A stretch of 64,000 bases of DNA. Origin: Alcanivorax jadensis T9 (GTDB lineage Bacteria > Pseudomonadota > Gammaproteobacteria > Pseudomonadales > Alcanivoracaceae). The stretch lies in contig NZ_ARXU01000007.1 in the NCBI RefSeq assembly GCF_000756655.1, positions 96,484 through 160,483 on the forward strand, written 5' to 3'. Shown in pieces: positions 56,742 through 64,000 of the stretch; position 1 is the stretch's first letter; the number at the start of each line of letters is the position of its first letter. A program made the translations under genes and the position numbers. The notes beneath the pieces are model-generated. The model searched no databases and was not told the DNA's origin. It saw only the letters and a list, made by a program, of their open reading frames with translations.

Positions 56742-59525
56742 ATGGACAAGACTTATCAACCCGATCGCATCGAACAGGCCTGGTATGAAAACTGGGAAAA
56801 AGCCGGTTATTTCAAGCCTTCCGGCCAGGGTGATTCCTTTTGCATCATGATTCCGCCGCCCAATGTGACCGGCAGCCTGCACATGGGCCATGCCTTCCAG
56901 GACACCATCATGGACACCCTCGTGCGCTACCGCCGCATGCAGGGACGCAACACCCTGTGGCAGGTAGGCACCGATCATGCCGGTATCGCCACCCAGATGG
57001 TGGTGGAACGTAAGCTGGCAGGAGAAGGCACTACCCGCCACGAACTGGGCCGTGACAAGTTCCTGGAGAAAGTCTGGGAATGGAAAGGCGAGTCCGGCGG
57101 CACCATTACCCGTCAGCTGCGCCGCATGGGCGCCAGCGTGGACTGGACCCGTGAACGTTTCACCATGGACGATGGCCTGTCCAACGCGGTACAAGAAGTC
57201 TTTGTGCGCCTGCACAAGGAAGGCCTGATCTACCGTGGCAAACGTCTGGTCAACTGGGACCCGACCCTGCACACCGCCATTTCCGATCTGGAAGTGGAGA
57301 ACGTGGAAGAGCAGGGCCACATGTGGCACTTCCGCTATCCCCTGTCCGACGGTTCCGGGCACCTGGTGGTCGCCACTACCCGCCCGGAAACCATGCTCGG
57401 CGATACTGCCGTGGCGGTGCACCCGGAAGACCCGCGCTACAAGGACATGATCGGCAAGACCATCCGCCTGCCGCTGGCAGATCGTGATATCCCCATCATC
57501 GCCGACGATTACGTGGACCCTGACTTCGGCTCCGGCTGTGTGAAGATTACCCCGGCCCACGATTTCAACGACTACGAAGTGGGCAAGCGCCACGACCTGC
57601 CGATGATCAACATCCTGACCATCGACGCGGCCCTGAATGACGAAGTACCGGAACCCTACCGAGGCATGGACCGGGTCGACGCCCGCAAGAAGGTGGTGGA
57701 TGACCTGGATGCTCTGGGTCTGCTGGAAAAAGTGGCCGACCACACCCTGCAGGTACCCCGTGGCGACCGCTCCGGTGTGGTAATCGAACCCTACCTGACC
57801 GACCAGTGGTTCGTGGCCGTGGAAGAGCTGGCCAAGCCGGCCATTGCCGCCGTGGAAAACGGTGATATCCAGTTCGTGCCCAAGAACTACGAAAACATGT
57901 ATTTCTCATGGATGCGCGACCTGCAGGACTGGTGCATCTCCCGGCAGCTGTGGTGGGGCCACCGCATCCCGGCCTGGTATGACAACGACGGCAACGTCTA
58001 TGTGGGCCGCAACGAAGAAGAAGTGCGCGCGGCACATGATCTTGGCGACATCCCCCTGAGCCAGGACGACGATGTTCTGGACACCTGGTTCAGCTCCGCC
58101 CTGTGGACCTTCTCCACCCTGGGCTGGCCGGAAGACACCGATGCCCTGCGCACCTTCCACCCCACCGATGTACTAGTCACCGGCTTCGACATCATCTTCT
58201 TCTGGGTGGCGCGGATGATCATGATGACACTGAAGTTCACCGACCAGGTGCCCTTCAAGAAAGTCTATGTGCATGGTCTGGTGCGCGATAATGACGGCCA
58301 GAAAATGTCCAAATCCAAGGGCAATGTGCTCGACCCGCTGGACATGATCGACGGTATCACTCTGGATGCTCTGGTCGACAAGCGCACCAAGGGGCTGATG
58401 CAGCCGCAGAAAGAAAAGCAGATTGCCAAGCGCACCCACAAGGATTTCCCGGACGGCATCAACCCCTACGGCACCGATGCACTGCGCTTCACCTTCCTGT
58501 CGCTGGCCTCCACCGGTCGTGATATCAAGTGGGACATGGGCCGGATCGAAGGCTACCGGAACTTCTGCAACAAGATCTGGAACGCCGCCCGCTACGTGAT
58601 GATGAACACCGAAGGCGAAGACTGCGGTCTGAGCGGTGAAGTTGAATTGTCCCTGGCAGACCGCTGGATCATTTCCGCACTGCAGCGCGCGGAACAGGAA
58701 GTCAGTGAAGCCCTGGACAGCTTCCGTTTCGACGTAGCCAGCCACGCCGCCTACGAGTTTATCTGGAACGAGTACTGCGACTGGTATCTGGAACTGTCCA
58801 AGCCGGTGCTGTGGGGTGACGATTACTCCGAGGCCCAGAAACGCGGCACGCGCCGTACCCTGGTCACCGTGCTGGAAGCCATACTGCGCCTGGCCCACCC
58901 CTTCATGCCCTTCATCACCGAAGAAATCTGGCAGAAAATTGGCCCCATGGCAGGCAAAGCGCCTGCTGCGGGTGAAGGTAAAAAGAGCGACACCATCATG
59001 CTGCAGCCTTTCCCGGCCAGCGACGCCGGCAAGATTGATGAAGAGGCGGAAACCGGCGCGGAATGGGTCAAGGCTGTCATCACTGCGGTGCGTAATATCC
59101 GCGGCGAAATGGGTATCCCCATGGGCAAGGCCCTGCCCCTTTTCCTGCATAACGGCAAGGACAGTGACAAGGCCCTGCTGGATGCCAACCGCACCTTCCT
59201 GAGCAAGCTGGCCAAGCTAGAATCCATTACCTGGCTGAATGCGGAGGATTCCGCCCCGGCCTCCGCTACCGCGCTGGTGGGAGACATGGAAATTCTGGTA
59301 CCCATGGCCGGCCTGATCGACAAGGACGCAGAAATCGAACGACTGTCCAAGGAAATCGATAAACTGCGCAAGGAAGTGGGTCGCGCCGAAGTCAAACTGA
59401 AGAACCCCAAGTTTGTGGACAAGGCGCCCCAGGCAGTCGTAGACAAGGAAAAGGCCAAACTGGATGACTACCGCTCCCAGCAGGCCAAGCTCGAAGAACA
59501 GCTGGAAAAAATCAAATACCTGTAA
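56742..59525 (+). CDS. valS: Valyl-tRNA synthetase
   Basis: The 927-aa class I synthetase charges tRNA-Val. The HIGH-type motif is in [17 protein letters not shown] (about 38-54), the KMSKS motif in [16 protein letters not shown] (about 520), and the editing domain includes [19 protein letters not shown]. The C-terminal coiled coil (about 860-925, [20 protein letters not shown]) is intact. It is preceded by a 218-bp gap that contains the promoter region, with no other gene visible. Confidence 0.98.
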   Translation: MDKTYQPDRIEQAWYENWEKAGYFKPSGQGDSFCIMIPPPNVTGSLHMGHAFQDTIMDTLVRYRRMQGRNTLWQVGTDHAGIATQMVVERKLAGEGTTRHELGRDKFLEKVWEWKGESGGTITRQLRRMGASVDWTRERFTMDDGLSNAVQEVFVRLHKEGLIYRGKRLVNWDPTLHTAISDLEVENVEEQGHMWHFRYPLSDGSGHLVVATTRPETMLGDTAVAVHPEDPRYKDMIGKTIRLPLADRDIPIIADDYVDPDFGSGCVKITPAHDFNDYEVGKRHDLPMINILTIDAALNDEVPEPYRGMDRVDARKKVVDDLDALGLLEKVADHTLQVPRGDRSGVVIEPYLTDQWFVAVEELAKPAIAAVENGDIQFVPKNYENMYFSWMRDLQDWCISRQLWWGHRIPAWYDNDGNVYVGRNEEEVRAAHDLGDIPLSQDDDVLDTWFSSALWTFSTLGWPEDTDALRTFHPTDVLVTGFDIIFFWVARMIMMTLKFTDQVPFKKVYVHGLVRDNDGQKMSKSKGNVLDPLDMIDGITLDALVDKRTKGLMQPQKEKQIAKRTHKDFPDGINPYGTDALRFTFLSLASTGRDIKWDMGRIEGYRNFCNKIWNAARYVMMNTEGEDCGLSGEVELSLADRWIISALQRAEQEVSEALDSFRFDVASHAAYEFIWNEYCDWYLELSKPVLWGDDYSEAQKRGTRRTLVTVLEAILRLAHPFMPFITEEIWQKIGPMAGKAPAAGEGKKSDTIMLQPFPASDAGKIDEEAETGAEWVKAVITAVRNIRGEMGIPMGKALPLFLHNGKDSDKALLDANRTFLSKLAKLESITWLNAEDSAPASATALVGDMEILVPMAGLIDKDAEIERLSKEIDKLRKEVGRAEVKLKNPKFVDKAPQAVVDKEKAKLDDYRSQQAKLEEQLEKIKYL

Positions 59526-59543
59526 GGGGTAACGGAACCTTTC

Positions 59544-60110
59544 ATGGATGATCCTCGCCGCGCCCGCATTCTGACCTGCGCCCAGGAAGTCTTCGCCAGC
59601 GAAGGCTTCCGCAGCGCCGAGGTGAAAACCATCGCGGTGCAGGCGGGGGTGGGCAAGGCCACCATCTACAAATTTTTTCCCTCCAAAGACGCCCTGCTTC
59701 TGACCATCGTGGAAGAAAATCTCAACACCATCCGCGACATTATCTTCACGGATCTGATGAGCACAGTGCCACCACTGCAGCGACTGGAAAGCCTTTGCCG
59801 CAATGTGGCCCGCTACCTGGAACAGAACCAGGATTTTTCCCGGGTGCTGATCCAGGAAGCCGGGGATTTCATGGGCGATATCCAGCGCCAGTATCTGGCC
59901 CTGATGGAGCAAAATCTGCCAGTGGCCGAAGCCTTCTTCAAGGAGTTACGCAAAGACGGCTACTTCGTGGCCTTGCCAACCCGCGACACCATCCTGATGA
60001 TGGTAAATCTGGTGGTGGGCACCACTTATACCTGGGCGCTCACCGGCGAAGGCAGCCTCGAACAACAAGCCGCTGATTACATGAAGGTGTTGATCCGCGG
60101 CCTACGATAG
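59544..60110 (+). CDS. TetR-family regulator
   Basis: The 188-aa product has an N-terminal TetR helix-turn-helix (RILTCAQEVFASEGFRSAEVKTIAVQAGVGKATIYKFFPSKDALL) and an all-helical ligand domain. It starts 18 bp after valS and ends 9 bp before the methyltransferase gene, so it is probably co-transcribed with the latter and may regulate it. The ligand is unknown. Confidence 0.9.
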   Translation: MDDPRRARILTCAQEVFASEGFRSAEVKTIAVQAGVGKATIYKFFPSKDALLLTIVEENLNTIRDIIFTDLMSTVPPLQRLESLCRNVARYLEQNQDFSRVLIQEAGDFMGDIQRQYLALMEQNLPVAEAFFKELRKDGYFVALPTRDTILMMVNLVVGTTYTWALTGEGSLEQQAADYMKVLIRGLR

Positions 60111-60119
60111 GACGAGATC

Positions 60120-60914
60120 ATGCGTATTCTGATTGGCCTGGCAGCATTGCTGTCGTTTTCCCTGGCACAAGCCACTTCCCTCGACGATATTCTTTCCGCG
60201 CCCCACCGCAGCGCTGAAGAGAAAACGCGCGACCCCTATCGCCATCCGGCACAGACTCTGGATTTTTTCGGGGTAGAAAAGGACATGACCGTGGCGGAGA
60301 TCTGGCCCGGCGCCAAAGGCTGGTACACCGCAGTTCTGGCGCCTTACCTTCGCGAGGAAGGCATCTTTTACGCGGCCCAGTTTCCGCCGGATAGCGACAT
60401 CAGTTTCTACACCCGCTCACTCACCCTGTTCAAGGCGCATCTGGCGAAATACCCGGCTCTCTACGACCAGGTTCGCATCACCCATCTCTATCCTCCGGTC
60501 TACAGCGATATTGCCCCCGCTGGTACCGTGGATCGGGTGCTGACGTTTCGCAATGTGCACAACTGGGCCAAAGCCGGCAAGGCAGAAGCCGTGTTTGCCA
60601 GCTTCTTCAAGGCCCTGAAACCCGGCGGCATTCTTGGGGTAGTGGAACATCGGGCGCCGGAAGGGCGCTCCCTCGAAGAGCAGATTGAAAGCGGCTATAT
60701 GACTGAAAGTTATGTGATCGCCCAGGCAGAAAAGGCCGGATTCCGGCTGGCAAAACAGTCGGAAATCAACGCCAACCCACAGGACAGCGCCGACCATCCC
60801 GCCGGGGTATGGACGCTGCCGCCGTCATTACGGTTGGGCGATCAAGACAGAGAGAAATATCTGGCGATCGGAGAAAGTGATCGCATGACACTGAAGTTCG
60901 TGAAGCCGGAGTAA
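60120..60914 (+). CDS. Exported SAM-dependent methyltransferase-like protein
   Basis: The 264-aa protein has a cleavable signal peptide (MRILIGLAALLSFSLAQA, cut near residue 18) and a class I methyltransferase fold: MTVAEIWPGAKGWYTAVLAPYL as motif I and LTFRNVHNWAKAGKAEAVFASFFKALKPGGILGVVEHR as the following strands. It belongs to the predicted periplasmic methyltransferase group (COG4798). Since SAM is not expected in the periplasm, its reaction is unclear. It is 9 bp behind the tetR gene. Confidence 0.85.
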   Translation: MRILIGLAALLSFSLAQATSLDDILSAPHRSAEEKTRDPYRHPAQTLDFFGVEKDMTVAEIWPGAKGWYTAVLAPYLREEGIFYAAQFPPDSDISFYTRSLTLFKAHLAKYPALYDQVRITHLYPPVYSDIAPAGTVDRVLTFRNVHNWAKAGKAEAVFASFFKALKPGGILGVVEHRAPEGRSLEEQIESGYMTESYVIAQAEKAGFRLAKQSEINANPQDSADHPAGVWTLPPSLRLGDQDREKYLAIGESDRMTLKFVKPE

Positions 60915-60936
60915 ACCCGGCAACACATTCAGAGGT

Positions 60937-61620
60937 TCAGGATACCGGGCGTTCCAGCATGCCCGGTGTCACCTCTCCCAGCACCAGGGATTCGGCGATG
61001 CCGATGGCAACTTTCTCGCACAGGTCCAGTCGTTCCTGGGAAAAACCACCGTCCTCGAAGATATACAGGGAGTAGTTTTCCAGCATCCACAGCATGGTGC
61101 GGAACACCAGGGGTTCATAGCTCTTGCCGGTGTAACGGCTGATCTGGGACGTGAGCACCTCGGAGGCAATGTCCTGAGCCCGCACCCGGTGCGGCGCCAA
61201 CGCAGAGGTGGAGGAGCGCGCCTCCTCCATCATCAGCCTAATGATCGGCCCCATGCTCACGTGGTAATCGAAATACACCTTGGTGGTGTTACGGATAATG
61301 TCCCGGGCCGAGGAGGCCTGCTTCACTTCCTTGTGGAAGTGCAGCAGCATGTTGTCCACAAAGATACGATAGATGCTTTCCAGCACGTCCATCTTGTTGC
61401 GGAAATATTTGTAGAAGGTGCGTCGAGACACATCGGAGGCGTCCAGCAGGTGCTGCACCGTGGTCCGCTGCAGGCCCCGCTGGGCAAACACCTGCATTGA
61501 GTGGATCAGAATTTCCGAACGGGCCTGGGAGCGCTGGCCACCCTCTTCCCGGGCGTGCACTTCCAGTACCTGATTCACCACCTGGCGGATCGCATCGATG
61601 TCACTGCTTGAATTCTGCAC
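60937..61620 (-). CDS. TetR-family regulator
   Basis: The 227-aa product has the TetR DNA-binding domain near 25-75: IHSMQVFAQRGLQRTTVQHL, then DASDVSRRTFYKYFRNKMDVLE. The C-terminal ligand domain is helical. It is convergent with the methyltransferase gene and divergent from nothing obvious on its upstream side except the small DUF2061 gene on the same strand, so its target is unclear. Confidence 0.88.
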   Translation of the reverse strand: MQNSSSDIDAIRQVVNQVLEVHAREEGGQRSQARSEILIHSMQVFAQRGLQRTTVQHLLDASDVSRRTFYKYFRNKMDVLESIYRIFVDNMLLHFHKEVKQASSARDIIRNTTKVYFDYHVSMGPIIRLMMEEARSSTSALAPHRVRAQDIASEVLTSQISRYTGKSYEPLVFRTMLWMLENYSLYIFEDGGFSQERLDLCEKVAIGIAESLVLGEVTPGMLERPVS

Positions 61621-61698
61621 CTGACAAATACCCCTCAGAATGTATACTTGTGCGCTAGCTTAACCAACGGCCATGGCAGAGTAAACACTGAGTTTATC

Positions 61699-61899
61699 CT
61701 ACGCCATGACCGTTCCGCTCACGGCCCCACCATGGGCCCGTCGTTTCCAGATTTTCTCGTGAAAATGGTAGGCCACCGTATTCACGCAGGGCTCCACCAT
61801 CGCTGTCGCACCGCCAATCCGCCAATCTCCGGTCATCGCCCAGACGACCAGAAATGCCACGGCAATGTGCATCGCACCGAAACTGAATGTCTTTATCAT
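61699..61899 (-). CDS. DUF2061 small membrane protein
   Basis: The 66-aa protein has a DUF2061 pattern: MIKTFSFGAMHIAVAFLVVWAMTG, GGATAMVEPCVNTVAYHFHEKIW. It has one or two membrane segments. The ATG at 61899 has GGAGG 6 bp upstream and is preferred to an earlier in-frame start. Function is unknown. Confidence 0.8.
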   Translation of the reverse strand: MIKTFSFGAMHIAVAFLVVWAMTGDWRIGGATAMVEPCVNTVAYHFHEKIWKRRAHGGAVSGTVMA

Positions 61900-62162
61900 G
61901 GGACACCTCCTTGGCACTCATCATCACTGCCACGGAAATAATAGAAAAATACTATTCCTTTATCCTTTCAATAGAAAACAGCAATCATTATCGATAACAC
62001 CCGCAACCGTTAATAGTTGTAAAGCCCCGCCCGCTGTCACAACACTCGCTCTCTCTATCACGTAAATTGCAATAGATCGCGAGTATTGAGAGATACATAA
62101 AGACTAAGATCGCCGACTTTTCGGGAAAGACTTCATTACCACTGCACAGAGGAAGGCATACC

Positions 62163-63065
62163 GTGACGACAAAGAGTCTGCTCGTTCTACATGGCAAACA
62201 GGCAGCCAATGAAGAGGTTCGCCATGCTGTCATGGACTGGCGAGACCAGGGTCACGATCTGGCGGTCCGCGTCACCTGGGAGGCAGGTGATGCGGAGCGC
62301 TATGTCAGAGAGGCCCTGGATCTGGGCTATACCACCCTCATTGCTGGCGGAGGCGATGGCTCTGTCAGGGATATTGTTCATGCCATGATGGCCAGTGATC
62401 GTGATGATCTCTCCCTGGCGATTCTGCCTCTGGGCACCGCCAACGATTTTGCCACGGCGGCGGGGATACCTGATGCCATTGCCGAAGCGTTGGCATTACT
62501 GGAGTCCCCGGCTACGCCCAGCGACGTCATTCGAGTCAATGATCACTACTTCCTGAATATGGCCACTGGCGGCTTCGGCACCGAGGTAACCACCCAGACA
62601 TCGGAAGAGCTGAAAAGCATGCTGGGGGGGGCCGCCTATCTGCTAACCGGGCTGACACGTTTCTCTGAAATCCAGGCTGCCGAAGGCACCTTCAGCAATG
62701 GAGAGTTCGAATGGCAGGGGGAATTTCTGGCACTCGGTCTGGGCAACGGTCGCCAGGCTGGTGGCGGACAGCGCCTTTGCCCTGACGCCCTGGTCAACGA
62801 TGGACTGCTCGATGTGGCCATCCTGCCGGCCCAGATGGATCTACTTGCTGGCGTCAAAGGGTTGTTTGGTAGCGAAGCCAGGCAAGACCCTGAGCAAGAA
62901 GGGCTTTTCATCCGTGCCCAGGTGGCATCACTGAAAGTAAAAACCCCCAGCCCCATGAATCTGAATCTTGATGGCGAACCGGTACAGAGTACGGAGTTCG
63001 ATATTGCCGTGGTCAGCAATCGGCTCAAGCTTCATCTCCCCGCGGAGAGCCCGTTACTGGGGTGA
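62163..63065 (+). CDS. YegS-like diacylglycerol/lipid kinase
   Basis: The 300-aa lipid kinase probably phosphorylates phosphatidylglycerol or diacylglycerol. The nucleotide-binding motif TTLIAGGGDGSVRDIVHAMM lies at about 57-76 and LPLGTANDFATAAGIP at about 93-108; VNDGLLDVAIL and the closing LNLDGEPVQ are also family-like. The start is a GTG with GAGGAAGG 7 bp upstream. It is convergent with the phosphatase gene (12-bp overlap of stops). Confidence 0.88.
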   Translation: MTTKSLLVLHGKQAANEEVRHAVMDWRDQGHDLAVRVTWEAGDAERYVREALDLGYTTLIAGGGDGSVRDIVHAMMASDRDDLSLAILPLGTANDFATAAGIPDAIAEALALLESPATPSDVIRVNDHYFLNMATGGFGTEVTTQTSEELKSMLGGAAYLLTGLTRFSEIQAAEGTFSNGEFEWQGEFLALGLGNGRQAGGGQRLCPDALVNDGLLDVAILPAQMDLLAGVKGLFGSEARQDPEQEGLFIRAQVASLKVKTPSPMNLNLDGEPVQSTEFDIAVVSNRLKLHLPAESPLLG

Positions 63066-63596
63066 GGGCTCTGACAGGCCAGCACACCGCATGATGAAGG
63101 CCTTTACCGGCTGGCGGCGCCCATCCAGTTTGTGGCCAAACAGTGGAAAGTGCTTCCACACGGCATTGGCTTGCACCCCGTAGCGGCGAGTCGCCACCGC
63201 TACCACCATCATCCCTGTGCGTATCACTCCCATCTCACAATGCACCAGGCAACAACTGTCTCCACGGTCCAGTTCTGTCATGAAGGCTTGAATCTGATCT
63301 TCCGTTGGCGGTGTGTCCTGCGCCATGGGAATATTCACCAGCTTGATTCCGTGGCGCCTGCAGTACTCACCTTGCCGCTTATACCAGCCCCCTTTGCCGT
63401 ACTCGGATTCCAGCCGCAGGTTGATGATCGTGTTGACACCTAACACATGATGCATCACTCGCAAGGCCATCGGGCCCAGGGTACCACTGCGATAAAGTTT
63501 ACCCGCTTCTACTGCACGGAAGTGGTACATGAGTTTGCGGTAACGGTAGACCAATATGGTTATGGCCATGGCGATCAGGATGATGTTCAGCAACAT
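63054..63596 (-). CDS. Membrane-anchored tyrosine/dual-specificity phosphatase
   Basis: The 180-aa protein has an N-terminal membrane helix (MLLNIILIAMAITILVYRY) and a PTP-like domain. The signature HCEMGVIRTG (about 119-128) fits HCxxGxxR with catalytic Cys120 and Arg126; a conserved Asp in MAQDTPPTEDQI could be the general acid. It is near the lipid kinase gene but convergent, so any link through phospholipid phosphate removal, as in PTPMT1-like enzymes, is only a suggestion. Confidence 0.82.
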   Translation of the reverse strand: MLLNIILIAMAITILVYRYRKLMYHFRAVEAGKLYRSGTLGPMALRVMHHVLGVNTIINLRLESEYGKGGWYKRQGEYCRRHGIKLVNIPMAQDTPPTEDQIQAFMTELDRGDSCCLVHCEMGVIRTGMMVVAVATRRYGVQANAVWKHFPLFGHKLDGRRQPVKAFIMRCAGLSEPSPQ

Positions 63597-63926
63597 GATC
63601 TGGACTCATCGTTTGTGAAGCCCTGAGCTTGAAGGCTTGGTGGGTAGCCGGGATGACGACGGGGTGGCGGTTTGGTTACAGAGGCGAGGTTTGGAGCTGG
63701 GTACTGTGTCGTTGGAGCTATGCTTGCATGGCGAAGGGGTGCTTCTAGCTTCCAGCTCGTCGATCGTAGCTCGTAGATCGTAGCTAGAAGGATGACCTAC
63801 TTAGGTAGCAAGCAAGCTTGCTATCCCTTCGGGACGCCTGCGGCGCCTAACCCTGGCACCTGCGGTGCATCAGGTTTCACATGGCGGTTTCGCCGCGAGG
63901 TAGGGAGAGGAGCTCACCGTGATCCT
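63597..63926. repeat. Repeat-rich intergenic region
   Basis: No gene is visible. From 63741 to 63790 the sequence is built from short units such as GCTTCTAGCTTCCAGCTCGT and CGTAGATCGTAGCTAGAAG, which form overlapping direct and inverted repeats. A related unit, GCGAGCTTCTAGCTC, lies after ychF near 1111-1125. Confidence 0.6.
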
Positions 63927-63980
63927 AAATAAAACAAAAAACCCCCGACACTTTCGTGGCGGGGGGCTTTTGTTTTATTT
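63927..63980. terminator. Long bidirectional terminator
   Basis: AAATAAAACAAAAAACCCCC (63927-63946) faces GGGGGGCTTTTGTTTTATTT (63961-63980). The AT-rich outer arms extend the hairpin to about 19 pairs. It probably serves a gene beyond the window edge. Confidence 0.88.
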
Positions 63981-64000
63981 AAGAGCCTGACGATGACCTA

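Noticed and set aside
56700..59150. Long minus-strand frames opposite valS
   Set aside because: valS is unambiguous across the whole stretch; the antisense frames are His/Gly/Val-rich shadows.
61985..62000. Fur-box-like AATCATTATCGATAAC upstream of the lipid kinase gene
   Set aside because: It matches only part of the 19-bp consensus and neither neighbour has an iron-related function.

Overview
The window looks like a chromosomal segment of a moderately high-GC gammaproteobacterium. The order lptG-lptF / pepA-holC-(small ORF)-valS, the queA-tgt-yajC-secD-secF operon, the suhB/trmJ/cysE set and the Pseudomonas-type 'GTAGGAGCG' intergenic palindromes fit the Pseudomonadales/Oceanospirillales; an Alcanivorax-like host is my best guess (inference only, no search possible). 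The window carries two unrelated chromosomal arms separated by one large integrated island.

Left arm (1-18.37 kb): housekeeping genes ychF, cysE, trmJ and suhB; then a co-directional catabolic cluster of six enzymes (aldehyde dehydrogenase, isocitrate/isopropylmalate-type dehydrogenase, class III aminotransferase, D-2-hydroxyacid dehydrogenase, amidase, class I aminotransferase) closed by a terminator; then the minus-strand operon queA-tgt-yajC-secD-secF and an RDD membrane protein. REP-like inverted repeats sit in the gaps.

Island (about 18,374-50,843, roughly 32.5 kb): inserted into the 3' end of a tRNA-Leu(CAA) gene. A 20/21-bp copy of the tRNA end marks the far boundary, and paired GTTGGCCCC repeats lie just inside both ends. 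The integrase end (integrase, an unknown 532-aa protein, AlpA, a YfjI-type DUF3987 protein and a YfjJ/inovirus-Gp2-like protein) has the gene order of the E. coli CP4-57 element. The other end has a ParDE-type toxin-antitoxin pair, a zinc-ribbon/glycine-zipper protein, RadC, DUF932, a YqaJ nuclease and a candidate recombination-directionality-factor-like protein. Between them is a single co-oriented minus-strand run of about 18 kb: type I restriction-modification (hsdR, rmuC, hsdM, hsdS), an ABC three-component system (nuclease-like effector, middle component, SMC-like DUF3732 ATPase), a 1,737-aa DUF4011-helicase-Vsr-type nuclease protein, and an unrecognised TerB-like protein. An intact WYL regulator with a divergent lipoprotein gene lies at its upstream edge, and a truncated, frameshifted WYL gene lies at its downstream edge. 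This is a defence island. Base composition changes sharply between its parts, so it was assembled in several steps.

Right arm (50.84-64 kb): tRNA-Leu, a PP2C phosphatase placed behind lptF-lptG, then divergent pepA-holC-(small ORF)-valS, a TetR regulator paired with an exported methyltransferase, a second TetR, a DUF2061 membrane protein, a YegS-type lipid kinase and a membrane-anchored tyrosine phosphatase. The window ends in a repeat-rich intergenic stretch with a long terminator.
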